Positions 17,686-26,318 of a stretch of DNA of 49,746 nucleotides are shown here, in pieces; position 1 is the first letter of the stretch, and each line of letters begins with the position of its first letter. The translations under genes and the position numbers were made by a program. The stretch spans positions 1 through 49,746 of the forward strand of contig JALHQW010000058.1 of NCBI GenBank assembly GCA_022841745.1, written 5' to 3'. The notes beneath the pieces are model-generated. The model did no database searches. It was not told the origin of the DNA and worked only from the letters and a program-made list of their open reading frames with translations. The DNA is from Saprospiraceae bacterium. GTDB lineage: Bacteria > Bacteroidota > Bacteroidia > Chitinophagales > Saprospiraceae.

Positions 17686-18262
17686 GAGTCAAGTTTTTGA
17701 AGATGAAATGGGGCATTCCCCCAACGATTATGTTAAGTCGAAATTCAGGAACATTGGATTTTGCTCCTTTTTGTGTGTGGCGTAACGCCAAGAGGTAAGA
17801 TGTCCGAAATTGTGGCAGCTAAGATAAAGATATTTTATCAAGTCAGCAAAGTTGTTTTCTCCTTAGTACCCGTAGTTGACAGTTTTGGTCAAGGCAGCAA
17901 TGGGAAACTCAACTAGCCCCTCGTATTTTCACAAAGGGCGGTTAGGGGCGGTTACTTGGCTTCCTAAAAATTCATTTTAATGATTTCACCAGCTTTACAA
18001 CAATATGTACTCGACCCTGCTAAATATTTATGCCGATTATCACCCAAAATTGGCGGTTCATCACAATCGAATATTTTGTGCCCAAATCTTTTGTGACATT
18101 CGCACCAACAGAAACCCATAGACGATTCTTCGTATATATGGATACTTATTGCCAGCCAAGCAAATCAAAACTACTGTGTTTGATGCAGTATGAAACATTT
18201 TAAGGTTAAAGAGTAAAGATATTACACCTAAAATCTTTTTGACCGATTCGATTGGAGTTGGG

Positions 18263-18289
18263 CGCCGGGAGACCGGCGTTCTTTTTTTA
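18263..18289 (+). terminator. Orphan intrinsic terminator
   Basis: CGCCGG-GAGA-CCGGCG with a stable tetraloop is followed by TTCTTTTTTT on the plus strand. No plus-strand gene precedes it; the nearest upstream gene is divergent. It may end a small RNA or attenuate the leader of the phosphohexomutase gene. Confidence 0.7.
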
Positions 18290-18368
18290 TGCCCTTGCAA
18301 AAACTTGCCTCATTCATCAACGATTCCTTTACAGATTTTCCAAATGGATTAATTTCGCCGCCGAATCC

Positions 18369-18451
18369 GATTGCGGATTGCGGATTGCGGATTGCGGATT
18401 AAACCCCGAAGCCTACAATCCGCAATCGGCAATCCCAAATCAGCAATCGCA
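18369..18451. repeat. Heptanucleotide element, inverted arms (upstream of phosphohexomutase)
   Basis: Four copies of GATTGCG (18369-18396) plus a partial unit are followed, after about 16 bp, by five units of the complementary family AATCNNN (18417-18450: AATCCGC, AATCGGC, AATCCCA, AATCAGC, AATCGC). The arms can pair into a long hairpin. The GTG start codon is 3 bp beyond the right arm. Confidence 0.85.
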
Positions 18452-18453
18452 CC

Positions 18454-20649
18454 GTGAGTAAAATAGATTTTGGAAAACTCGAATCCGGCGTCAATGGCTA
18501 CCTCGACGCCGCCCTCGCCGATGGCAAGATTGACCCTCAGAGCTACGAAATGGCCAAGAAGAACACCCTGACCTTCTTGAACCAATGGCTCACCGACGAT
18601 AACTTCCTTCGGGTATCGCCCAACGTGCGCAAGGGCATCCTTGCCGCCGCCGATGCGGGCCGCTGGGAAGACATCGTGAACACCTTCCGCAAGAAGATGA
18701 GCTTCGGCACCGGCGGCATCCGGGGCTTCATGGCCAACGACAGGGAGAGTATCGTGCGCATGAACGACGAGGGCCTCGACGCCCCCATCCTTAAAGGCCC
18801 GAACACCATCAACAACGTGGTGCTGCTGCTCACGAGCGCTGGCGTGGCCAAGTTTGGGCGGGAGAAAGGCTTCGATAAAATCGTCATCGGCTACGACAGC
18901 CGGGTGCGGGGCGGCGACTTCGCCCAGACCATTGCCGAGGAGTTTTTGGCTTATGGCTTCACGGTTTACCTTTTTGACGAGGCTTGCCCGTTCCCTGAAG
19001 TGACCTTCGCCATCCCCTTTGTGAAGGCGCAGATGGGCATCCTGCTATCCGCCAGCCACAACGACTACCGCTACAACGGCTACAAGCTTTGCTGCGGCAA
19101 CGGCTCGCAGTTCGACCCAGAGGAGCGCACCGATATGTACAACAACTATATCGTGAAGGTGACCAGCCAGGATATCAAGACCACGCCCATTGCGGAAGCA
19201 GGCAAGGGCAAGGTCGTCTGGCTGGGTGGCAGCGAAAAACTGAAGGGCGTGGATTATCACGGCCACGATGAGTTGTTGAACATCCACGCTGCCTATGGCA
19301 ATCAGGTGAAGCACTTCCTGCTGCAAGACACCACTACGAAAAAGGCGCTCAACATCGCCTTCTGCGCCTATCACGGTGCTGGCCGCAAGCTCGTGCCGCA
19401 GCTTTTGAGCGACGTCGGCTTCCAAAACGTCAATATCATCCATGAAAACGGGCTGTACGACCTGAACGGCCTGTTCCCCAGCTTCAACTCCGACCCCGGC
19501 TTTGAGCAGCAACCCGACCCCGGCGACTGGCGGGCGGGCAAGGTGGCCGTTGATGCTTTTATCAAGGAATATGGCAAGGCCAAATGGGACTCCACCGACG
19601 TGCTCATCGGCACCGACCCCGATGCCGACCGCTGCGCACTCACCGTGAAAGTGCCTGAAAATCAACAGTCTGTGTATGGCGGCGACTACACGTTGCTACC
19701 TGCTGACGAGGCTTGGGCCGTGCTGCTTTGGTACCGCCTGAAACTGGACAAGGGCATCAAAAAGAAAAAATCGTTCATCGTCCTCTCGCACACCACTACC
19801 GATGCACTGACGCTTTTGGCGAAAAAGCACGGCGTGGGCGTGGTGAAAACTTGGGTGGGCTTCGCTGCCCTGAGCGCCGCTGTGCGGGATAGTTGGAACG
19901 GCACACTTATCCAAGGCCTTGCCGAAGGCAAAAAAGACCCGAACCAGCCACTGGTGGACATGGTGGTAATGGAAAGCCACGACATGGACAAAGGCCGCAA
20001 CTACAACCTTGGCGCATTCGAGCAAAGCAATGGCTTCGCCCTGCTCGGCAACCCGCCAAAGGACTTGTTCAGTTTGGGTGAAAACGGCCACGTCAGGGAC
20101 AAGGATGGCACTTTCGCTGCCATCCTCCTCGCAGAAATAGCACAATGGGCCAAGGACAACGGCACGACCGTGTTCGAGATTTTGGACAAAAAAATCTACC
20201 TGGACAAGGAAATCGGCCTGTTCTACAACCACTACGAACCCGACCCAATTGACGGCGAGTACCCCGGCATTGAGGGCGACCGACAGAAGAAGGCCATCCT
20301 GCGCCGGGCGCTGGGCTACTACCAAATCGCATTGGCTGGCGGCCTGAGCATCGGCGGCGTACCAGTTACAGGCGTGGCGATGTACCGCACAGGCAAATAC
20401 GACCACGTCTATCCGCCTACGCACGACTGGGTGTTCCCTGACGAGGGCATCCGCTTCTATTTCGGTAGCGAGTACAACCACCTGACGGTGCGCCCATCAG
20501 GCACGGGCAATGCCCTGCGCCTGCACATTCAGATGCACACGTTTGAGGTGAATGGCCGCAACCTCATCAGCCGCAAGAAGCAGCTCCGCAAAATGGCGCT
20601 GAAGATTGCGGACGATATTCGGGTGAAGTTGGGAGCGCCGAGGTCTTAG
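18454..20649 (+). CDS. Phosphohexomutase (phosphoglucomutase/phosphomannomutase family)
   Basis: A 731-residue alpha-D-phosphohexomutase. The active-site serine loop is SASHND (about residue 200, in place of TASHNP), the metal loop is GTDPDADR (about 386), and the phosphate-binding loop is RPSGTGNALR (about 679). Near the N-terminus, FGTGGIRG is the usual substrate-side signature. The enzyme interconverts hexose 1- and 6-phosphates and so feeds nucleotide-sugar synthesis. It is longer than the usual 450-600 residues, and the sugar-binding loop expected as E-x-S-G-x reads ESHDMDKGRN (about 510), so sugar specificity is unclear. No ATG is available near the 5' end; the GTG at 18454 directly follows a heptamer repeat and has no visible Shine-Dalgarno sequence. 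The gene has higher GC than the upstream intergenic DNA. Confidence 0.85.
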   Translation: MSKIDFGKLESGVNGYLDAALADGKIDPQSYEMAKKNTLTFLNQWLTDDNFLRVSPNVRKGILAAADAGRWEDIVNTFRKKMSFGTGGIRGFMANDRESIVRMNDEGLDAPILKGPNTINNVVLLLTSAGVAKFGREKGFDKIVIGYDSRVRGGDFAQTIAEEFLAYGFTVYLFDEACPFPEVTFAIPFVKAQMGILLSASHNDYRYNGYKLCCGNGSQFDPEERTDMYNNYIVKVTSQDIKTTPIAEAGKGKVVWLGGSEKLKGVDYHGHDELLNIHAAYGNQVKHFLLQDTTTKKALNIAFCAYHGAGRKLVPQLLSDVGFQNVNIIHENGLYDLNGLFPSFNSDPGFEQQPDPGDWRAGKVAVDAFIKEYGKAKWDSTDVLIGTDPDADRCALTVKVPENQQSVYGGDYTLLPADEAWAVLLWYRLKLDKGIKKKKSFIVLSHTTTDALTLLAKKHGVGVVKTWVGFAALSAAVRDSWNGTLIQGLAEGKKDPNQPLVDMVVMESHDMDKGRNYNLGAFEQSNGFALLGNPPKDLFSLGENGHVRDKDGTFAAILLAEIAQWAKDNGTTVFEILDKKIYLDKEIGLFYNHYEPDPIDGEYPGIEGDRQKKAILRRALGYYQIALAGGLSIGGVPVTGVAMYRTGKYDHVYPPTHDWVFPDEGIRFYFGSEYNHLTVRPSGTGNALRLHIQMHTFEVNGRNLISRKKQLRKMALKIADDIRVKLGAPRS

Positions 20650-20650
20650 T

Positions 20651-20716
20651 CGGCAGTCTTACAGTCCACAGTCCCGTAGTCAAAGGCTGCCCAGCCAATC
20701 GTAAATCGTAAATAGC
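20651..20716. repeat. Short degenerate heptamer repeat after the phosphohexomutase
   Basis: AGTC recurs at 7-8 bp spacing (20651-20685) and AATCGTA is tandem (about 20697-20710), a weak member of the heptamer family found elsewhere in the window. Confidence 0.45.
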
Positions 20717-20750
20717 AACGCCCCGGCAGTCATCACGACGGCGGGGCGTT
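20717..20750 (+). terminator. Hairpin between convergent phosphohexomutase and mscL genes
   Basis: AACGCCCCG (20717-20725) pairs with CGGGGCGTT (20742-20750). No U-rich tail follows, so termination is probable rather than certain. Confidence 0.5.
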
Positions 20751-20779
20751 TGCATATTGGCCAAGGCCAAATAGGTCGT

Positions 20780-21184
20780 TTATTTCTTCAGCAAATCACG
20801 GATTTGCTCCAGCAGCACAATGTCGGCTGGCGGCGGTGGCGGTGGGCCTGCTTCTTCAGCCTTCTTCATCTTGTTCATGCCTTTGATAATCATGAACATC
20901 ACGAGCGCCACAATCAGGAAGTCAATTATGTTGGTGATGAACGAACCATACATAACCGCAACCTCGGCGGCAGTCTCTTTTCCATCAGCACCGACAACGG
21001 CAGGAGTGAGAACCCATTTCATGGCATTGAAATCAACGCCTCCAGCCAATTGGCCTATCAAAGGTGCAACGATGCCGTCGGTAAAGGCAGAGACCACTTT
21101 GCCAAAAGCACCGCCCATTACGAAAGCAACCGCCATGTCGATCAGGTTGCCTTTCATTGCGAAGTCTTTAAATTCTTTCCACAT
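20780..21184 (-). CDS. mscL: Large-conductance mechanosensitive channel MscL
   Basis: A 134-residue inner-membrane channel that opens under membrane tension and releases osmolytes during hypo-osmotic shock. The N-terminal amphipathic helix and TM1 read KEFKDFAMKGNLIDMAVAF followed by VMGGAFGKVV, the conserved pore helix. TM2 is at about residues 83-103 (IDFLIVALVMFMIIKGMNK) and the C-terminal helix is EQIRDLLKK. A proline run lies between TM2 and that helix. Length is typical of the family. The gene is single, converging with the phosphohexomutase gene, and has a promoter-like element about 45-70 bp upstream. Confidence 0.95.
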   Translation of the reverse strand: MWKEFKDFAMKGNLIDMAVAFVMGGAFGKVVSAFTDGIVAPLIGQLAGGVDFNAMKWVLTPAVVGADGKETAAEVAVMYGSFITNIIDFLIVALVMFMIIKGMNKMKKAEEAGPPPPPPADIVLLEQIRDLLKK

Positions 21185-21228
21185 AATGAACTTGTTTAAA
21201 ATGGTTAAAAAAATAGTTTGAATGGAGA

Positions 21229-21257
21229 CGAAAGTAATTGCGAAAGTAACATTTCAA
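21229..21257 (-). promoter_or_regulatory. Promoter candidate for mscL
   Basis: Minus-strand TTG (21257-21255), 18 bp, TACTTTCG (21236-21229): one mismatch from TAnnTTTG. It predicts a leader of about 40 nt. Confidence 0.4.
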
Positions 21258-21327
21258 CAAATATTTCCCGCTGATTTTTCAATTTTGGAAGAAATAAATA
21301 TTCGACAAGAAACTAATTCCACAAAAT

Positions 21328-21355
21328 AAAAAAAGCCGTACGACTGCACGGCTTT
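21328..21355 (-). terminator. Minus-strand terminator
   Basis: AAAGCCGT/ACGGCTTT stem (21332-21339 with 21348-21355) followed on the minus strand by a run of seven T. Confidence 0.6.
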
Positions 21356-21445
21356 ACAAATTTATAATCTCATGAACGAAAAACGAAAATCAAGGAATGT
21401 GTTCAACTTCTGCCTTCACTTGCCTCTTTTTCTGTCTGGAAGTTG

Positions 21446-21479
21446 AAAAAAAGCTCCCCTCCCAAAAAACAGGAGGGGA
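21446..21479 (-). terminator. Minus-strand terminator after T9SS gene
   Basis: TCCCCTCC (21455-21462) pairs with GGAGGGGA (21472-21479), followed on the minus strand by GC and seven T. It is the first of two tandem terminators downstream of the cargo gene ending at 21648. Confidence 0.65.
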
Positions 21480-21647
21480 ACCCGAATAGGTTGATGGGAA
21501 ACAATGTTGTGCGATTTCAAATACTACTGCAACCGGGAATTGGGCATCGGCTTGGGAAAATCGGTTTTGGATAAATCGGTTTTTGAAAAATAGATTTGGA
21601 ATAACTAAAAAAATGTAATCGGTCTGAATAAATCGGTCGTTGGGCTT

Positions 21648-24584
21648 TTATCGCACGATAATTTTTCCGGTGTGGACGAGCCGCCCATCTGCCGCCAACC
21701 GGTAAGTATAACCGCCCGAAGGCAGGCCATTCCTAAGCAGGCGCAGCTTATTGCCAGGAGCTTTCTCCTGGCGAACGGGCCATCCATTTATGTCAAATAT
21801 ATTGATAATCAACTCTTTGCATTGCAGGTCTTTTGCCTCAAATTCAATGGCTGAGGCAAAGGGGTTGGGCCAAGCGCTCACTGTCACACCATATGGCAGT
21901 TCTGGCGTATCCACATCGCTGATGATGATGAAGTCGAGCAGTGAATCGCCGCCAATGACGTGGGTATAGGTGGCCGTTTGCACGGGTTCATCGAAGCCCA
22001 TGAACACGGTGGCGCTGTTGTCAATATGCGTTCCTGTGGGGTTATTGGCGATTTGGGAAACCCTGAACCTTACGAAACCTTCCGATGCCGGGCCGCCGCC
22101 GGGCAGCAATTGGAGGCTATCGAAGGTGAACTTCAACACGCCACTGCCATAGACCTCGAACCCGTAGGGGTGGCTGCTACTACCAGCCGCCACCGTGCTG
22201 ATTTCGAGAAAAGGAGAAAGCGTGTCTCTAACGACCAAACGAGTAATGGTATCCATGCTGACGTTCTGGAAATAGACATGGTACTCGATGTCGGTGTTAG
22301 CTGGGATGAGGTTTTCACTGTTGTCACCTAAATAGCCCTTGGGATAGCCTCTGACAAAAATGTAATCGGTAAAATTTGAAATACTTTCTTGTGCGTCAAC
22401 TGCGGTAAATGGGTCGTTTTCGTCTTCTTGAAGTTCGGTCACATATCCGGTGTTGTAATCTCCAGGTGTTGTCGTGCAGCCTTCCACCGCCACGGTCGGG
22501 TAGCTGTTGCCGGGATGCCCCTCCGTTTGCTCGGCAACGAGGCGGTAGGTGGAGCCGTTGGCTGGCAGGGTGCGTTCTATGGTTTGTCCTGCTTCCAATT
22601 GGAAGGTTTCTGGGGTATCCATAAGCATTATATGGTCTTCGATGACAATGAACCCCTTTGGCTCATCCATGTCTCCAATACCATTGTTCTTTATAGTGAA
22701 CTTGACGGAATCTCCATTGCAATAGCCATTTACTTTGATATTCGACATATCCCATTCAAGTGAAACGGGAAGGCAAATAGCATCGGGCAAGATATGCGCT
22801 CTTACGATATAGGCCTCATCTGGAAGTCCATTGCAATCGGAAGCGACGAACACCTGAAAGCTGCCACAGTCATCAAGGTCGAGTTGACCTACTTCAAAAA
22901 CGAGCAGGCTGTCGTTTTGTGAAGCCAGCGGAACGGTTGCGCCCGTGTAGCTGAGACCGTTGTCCAGCACTAAGTTGACCGTAGTAGTTGGAGAGGTGGT
23001 CGTCCCTATGTTGCAGTAACTAACCGTGTAGGCAATATTGCTGCAGTTTTGTACTACGGGTGCGGCAATGTCCACTTGTAGCAGTGGGCATTCCACCGTG
23101 GAGAGCATGGGGAAGTTGCGCAGCAAGGTATCGTACTCGACTGTGAAATTCACCTGATAGCTAATGCAAGAAGACCAGTAGGCGTTTTTTGGCAGAACAC
23201 TTACTGTGTAGTTGCCTGGGGCAATGGTGATGTCGTAATTCCCACTTGCATCGGTAGTGCCAAAGAACGTTTGGTCGTTCGAAACAGCTTTTACAACCCA
23301 ATCATTCAAGCCTGCTTCGCCGTTTTGATAGACACAGTCGCCGCCATCCTTGAAGACCCTTCCAGTCAGGTGATTGGTATAGACGCTGCCATCGGGGCCG
23401 GTTTTTATGAAAGTAACATCGTTGAAAAATATGCCGAAGAGCGAGTTGTAGCCAATGGCCACAAAGCCGCCGTCTTGGGCCTGTGTGACGCCTTGGGCTA
23501 TGTCCGCATGGCTGCCCCGGCCAATATTGTTCGTCCAGATATTGTTTCCATCGTTGTCGAAGCGGGCAAGGAAAGCATCCACATTGGCGGCAGTGACTTC
23601 GGTGTAGCCAGTGACCACGAGGTCGCCATTGTCCGCCACGAGCAGGTCGTTGATTTCGTCGCCAAGTGAGCCCCCGAAGGTTTCCGACCAAATTTCATTG
23701 CCATCAAGGTCGGTTTTGAGAAGCCACGCCTCAGAGGTAGCGCCTGTATAACCAGCGAGTGCTATATTGTTGTCCGAAGCAATGGCAATATCCCTCAGTT
23801 GGTCAATGTCGTTGGCCACGCCGAAGTATTTGCTCCAGACTTCGTTGCCATTAAAGTCCACTTTCACCAAGTAGCCATCCTTCGTTCCGTTGGCGGGGTT
23901 GTCGGCAGTGCCGGCCAAGAAATAACCATCTGCCACTTCCACGACACTGTAGCCGTCCTCGTCACCGGGTGTTCCGTAGGTTTGGCTCCAAACCTCGTCG
24001 CCTTGTGCATCAATTTTTAAAAGATAAGCGTCTTTTTCGCCGTTGCCAAAGCTGGAGGTGGTGCCAACGATGAGGAATCCTCCGCTCGCAGTAGTTGGGA
24101 TGATGCGGAAACCCTTGTCATCGCCAGCGCCACCAAATTGTTTGCTCCATAGTTTTTGGCCGTCAGCACTGATTTTTAGGAGTAGGACGTTTAAATCGGC
24201 CAATTGAGTGGGCCTGAGTTCGCCGACCACCAGATAGCCTTGGTCGGGTGTTTCGGTAATGGAATAGCCAAAAGAAGTGAACCCGTCGTCGTAGAGATTC
24301 GACCAGACTTCGCTGCCGTCCACGTCGGTACGGATGACATATACCTGATAACCATTGCCACCGCCGGTGCTCTCGCTGGAGCCTACGCCGATGTAGCCGT
24401 GGTCTTGTGTCTGTAAGATGGATTGTCCCTGGTCGTCATTGTTGCCCCCGAAGTAAATCTCCCAACCCTGTGCGTTGCCTTGTAGGCAGGCCATCAGGGC
24501 GGCCAAGAGCACCAAGACCCTAACGAGGCCGAGTGGCCTGTGGGCAATTATGCTGGTGGAGGATGTCTTCAACAATGCAGTCAT
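21648..24584 (-). CDS. T9SS cargo protein with beta-propeller-like repeats
   Basis: A 978-residue exported protein. The signal peptide core is LGLVRVLVLLAALMA, ending in GNAQG. Residues about 40-410 hold six or seven repeats of about 50 residues of the type DGYLVKVDFNGNEVWSKYFG, resembling delta-60/PQQ-like beta-propeller blades. An SdrD-B-like segment (GRVFKDGGDCVYQNGEAGL; about 415-480) follows, then Ig-like domains, then a DUF7619-type domain (VYFQNVSMDTITRLVVRDTL, SSHPYGFEVYG), and last a type A T9SS sorting domain (AWPNPFASAIEFEAKDL). The function is probably surface or extracellular. The ATG at 24584 was chosen because it directly precedes the signal peptide; an in-frame ATG at 24749 would add 55 residues with no signal-peptide character. 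Confidence 0.85.
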   Translation of the reverse strand: MTALLKTSSTSIIAHRPLGLVRVLVLLAALMACLQGNAQGWEIYFGGNNDDQGQSILQTQDHGYIGVGSSESTGGGNGYQVYVIRTDVDGSEVWSNLYDDGFTSFGYSITETPDQGYLVVGELRPTQLADLNVLLLKISADGQKLWSKQFGGAGDDKGFRIIPTTASGGFLIVGTTSSFGNGEKDAYLLKIDAQGDEVWSQTYGTPGDEDGYSVVEVADGYFLAGTADNPANGTKDGYLVKVDFNGNEVWSKYFGVANDIDQLRDIAIASDNNIALAGYTGATSEAWLLKTDLDGNEIWSETFGGSLGDEINDLLVADNGDLVVTGYTEVTAANVDAFLARFDNDGNNIWTNNIGRGSHADIAQGVTQAQDGGFVAIGYNSLFGIFFNDVTFIKTGPDGSVYTNHLTGRVFKDGGDCVYQNGEAGLNDWVVKAVSNDQTFFGTTDASGNYDITIAPGNYTVSVLPKNAYWSSCISYQVNFTVEYDTLLRNFPMLSTVECPLLQVDIAAPVVQNCSNIAYTVSYCNIGTTTSPTTTVNLVLDNGLSYTGATVPLASQNDSLLVFEVGQLDLDDCGSFQVFVASDCNGLPDEAYIVRAHILPDAICLPVSLEWDMSNIKVNGYCNGDSVKFTIKNNGIGDMDEPKGFIVIEDHIMLMDTPETFQLEAGQTIERTLPANGSTYRLVAEQTEGHPGNSYPTVAVEGCTTTPGDYNTGYVTELQEDENDPFTAVDAQESISNFTDYIFVRGYPKGYLGDNSENLIPANTDIEYHVYFQNVSMDTITRLVVRDTLSPFLEISTVAAGSSSHPYGFEVYGSGVLKFTFDSLQLLPGGGPASEGFVRFRVSQIANNPTGTHIDNSATVFMGFDEPVQTATYTHVIGGDSLLDFIIISDVDTPELPYGVTVSAWPNPFASAIEFEAKDLQCKELIINIFDINGWPVRQEKAPGNKLRLLRNGLPSGGYTYRLAADGRLVHTGKIIVR

Positions 24585-24804
24585 GGGCTTATCTTTCAAT
24601 CTGTTCTTTGATGACGATACAAAAGTGTGGGCTGCTCCGTCCACAATCAAAGACAAAAAATAGCGTTTGTTGAACAGTTTTAGACTACTAAAAAGCGATT
24701 TAACCATAAAAAATCTTTTAAATCTCCTGTAAATACTGAATTTTTGCATGGATACGGATTTTTAGGTTTGTTGAAAAAAACAAAATCAAAGCTGCTCATT
24801 TTCC

Positions 24805-26217
24805 ATGGAAAAAAGTCATCTTATTCACATTTTGCGGGTTTTGGACAAAAAAGAGGTCAAGGAATTGCGCAAATGGGTCAACTCGCCCGCCCATAACCTA
24901 CGCCAAGACGTAGTTGACCTTTTCGAGTACCTCGTGACAGGGCAGCACCTTCATTCCGAGAAACAACTTGAGAAAGAGCGGGCCTTTCAAGCCATCTACC
25001 CGGGCAAAACGTTCAACGATGCCGAAATGCGCCAAGTGATGCACTTCCTACTGAAGGCAGTCGAGAATTTCTTGGTGTACAACGAACTGCTAAAGGACGA
25101 AGTGCGCGCCCAAACCATCTTGGCCAAAGTTTACCGAAAGCGGCAATTGGCCAAACAATTTCAAAAGACAATAGAGACTGGTCGGGAAATTCAGCAAACA
25201 CAGCCTTATCGCAATCACCAATATTTTGAGAACGAGTATTTTCTACAATTTGAGCAGTACACCTACTTGAGCGGATTGGGTCGAAATACGCCGCTGAACT
25301 TACAAGAAGTCTCCGATGCGAACGATGTGGCCTACCTTGCCAATAAGCTGCAATTGAGTTGTATCATGCTATCACATCAAGCAGTTTTCAAAACAACTTA
25401 CCGGTTGCAAATGCTTGAGGAATTAATGGATTACTTGGAGAATCACCAGCATCTATTGAAAATAGCTGCAATCGCTATTTATTATCATCAGTTCAAGGCC
25501 ATGAAAAACCCAAATGATGAATCACATTACAGCTTGCTTAAGCGGGAAATATTTGATAATGGACATTTATTCCCAAATGAAGAGATGCGCGTGATCTATC
25601 TTCTCACCATTAATTACTGCATCGGTAGGATAAACGCTGGTGCTAACAATTTTGTTAGGGAATCATTTGATTTGTACAAACAAGGCTTGGAGAATAAGAT
25701 ATTCCTTGAAAACGGTGTACTCTCTCGGTTTACTTTCAATAATGCTGTCACTTCTGGATTGAACCTAAAAGAGTTTGACTGGGTTGAAAATTTTATTGAA
25801 AGCTACAGTGTGCACCTTGATGAGAAATTTCAAGATAGCTTTGTCCATTTCAACCTAGCTCGTTTATACTTTGAGAAAAAATCTTATGAGAAAGCTATGA
25901 AATTATTCGCCCAATCTGACTACGACGACTTTTTGATGACCCTAAATGCTCGCACAATGCTCCTAAAAATGTACTACGAACTCGACGAGTTCAACGCCCT
26001 CGACTCGCTTCTTGGCAGCATGAACACTTACATTCAGCGCAAAAAAGTGATGGGGTACCACAAGGACAATTACAAGAACATTATACAGTACACCAAAAAA
26101 ATGCTCAAACTCACTCATTACGACAAGGAAAAAACCCAAAAGCTGAAACAGGAAATCGAAACTGCTAACCCGCTCACCGAACGCAAATGGCTCCTCGCCC
26201 AACTCGATAAAATGTAA
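24805..26217 (+). CDS. Conserved-type helical protein of unknown function
   Basis: A 470-residue, largely alpha-helical, probably cytoplasmic protein with no signal peptide and no recognised catalytic motif. The N-terminus (HILRVLDKKEVKELRKWVNSP) resembles the opening of uncharacterised Bacteroidota proteins that begin with a short helical domain containing a K-K-E-x-K/R-x-F/L-x-x-W/F-x-x-S-P pattern; I know of no assigned role. Helical repeats at about 330-430 (FVHFNLARLYFEKKSYEKAMKLF) look TPR-like. It is divergent from the T9SS gene upstream. The middle of the gene (about 25350-25900) is clearly more AT-rich than either end. Confidence 0.7.
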   Translation: MEKSHLIHILRVLDKKEVKELRKWVNSPAHNLRQDVVDLFEYLVTGQHLHSEKQLEKERAFQAIYPGKTFNDAEMRQVMHFLLKAVENFLVYNELLKDEVRAQTILAKVYRKRQLAKQFQKTIETGREIQQTQPYRNHQYFENEYFLQFEQYTYLSGLGRNTPLNLQEVSDANDVAYLANKLQLSCIMLSHQAVFKTTYRLQMLEELMDYLENHQHLLKIAAIAIYYHQFKAMKNPNDESHYSLLKREIFDNGHLFPNEEMRVIYLLTINYCIGRINAGANNFVRESFDLYKQGLENKIFLENGVLSRFTFNNAVTSGLNLKEFDWVENFIESYSVHLDEKFQDSFVHFNLARLYFEKKSYEKAMKLFAQSDYDDFLMTLNARTMLLKMYYELDEFNALDSLLGSMNTYIQRKKVMGYHKDNYKNIIQYTKKMLKLTHYDKEKTQKLKQEIETANPLTERKWLLAQLDKM

Positions 26218-26248
26218 GGGATTTTGCGATTTTTGCGGCCTTTTCAAA

Positions 26249-26311
26249 ACGGTAGACGGATTATGGTGAACGGTTGACGGCCCGTCCACCGTAAGCCGTG
26301 GGCCGTCAACC
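26249..26311. repeat. Heptamer-type inverted element upstream of trmB
   Basis: A GC-rich 7-bp pattern (CGGTAGA, CGGATTA, TGGTGAA, CGGTTGA, then the inverted series TCCACCG, TAAGCCG, TGGGCCG) contains a perfect 12-bp inverted repeat, GGTTGACGGCCC (26272-26283) with its complement at 26300-26311. It ends 7 bp before the trmB start codon and has the same arm-loop-inverted-arm design as the 18.4-kb element. Confidence 0.65.
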
Positions 26312-26318
26312 TTCAAAC

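Larger units (their letters stand above)
17686..18453. other. 768-bp intergenic region with orphan terminator and repeat element
   Basis: No credible protein gene is seen. The region is AT-rich compared with its neighbours. It holds an intrinsic terminator (18263-18289), a plus-strand promoter-like pair (TTG at 18050-18052, 18 bp, ATATTTTG at 18071-18078) about 185 bp before it, and the heptamer element next to the phosphohexomutase start. A minus-strand CAACTTTG (17854-17847) may be the -7 of the HYR-repeat gene. Confidence 0.45.
21185..21647. other. 463-bp intergenic region with two minus-strand terminators
   Basis: No gene is seen. It contains the mscL promoter candidate and two hairpins that end the upstream T9SS gene. 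The stretch at about 21545-21645 has several near-copies of a TCGGTTTT/AATCGGT word spaced irregularly. Confidence 0.45.

Noticed and set aside
18061-18300. Small minus-strand gene of 79 residues in the 18-kb gap
   Set aside because: It overlaps the terminator hairpin, lacks a plausible start region and has no recognisable features.
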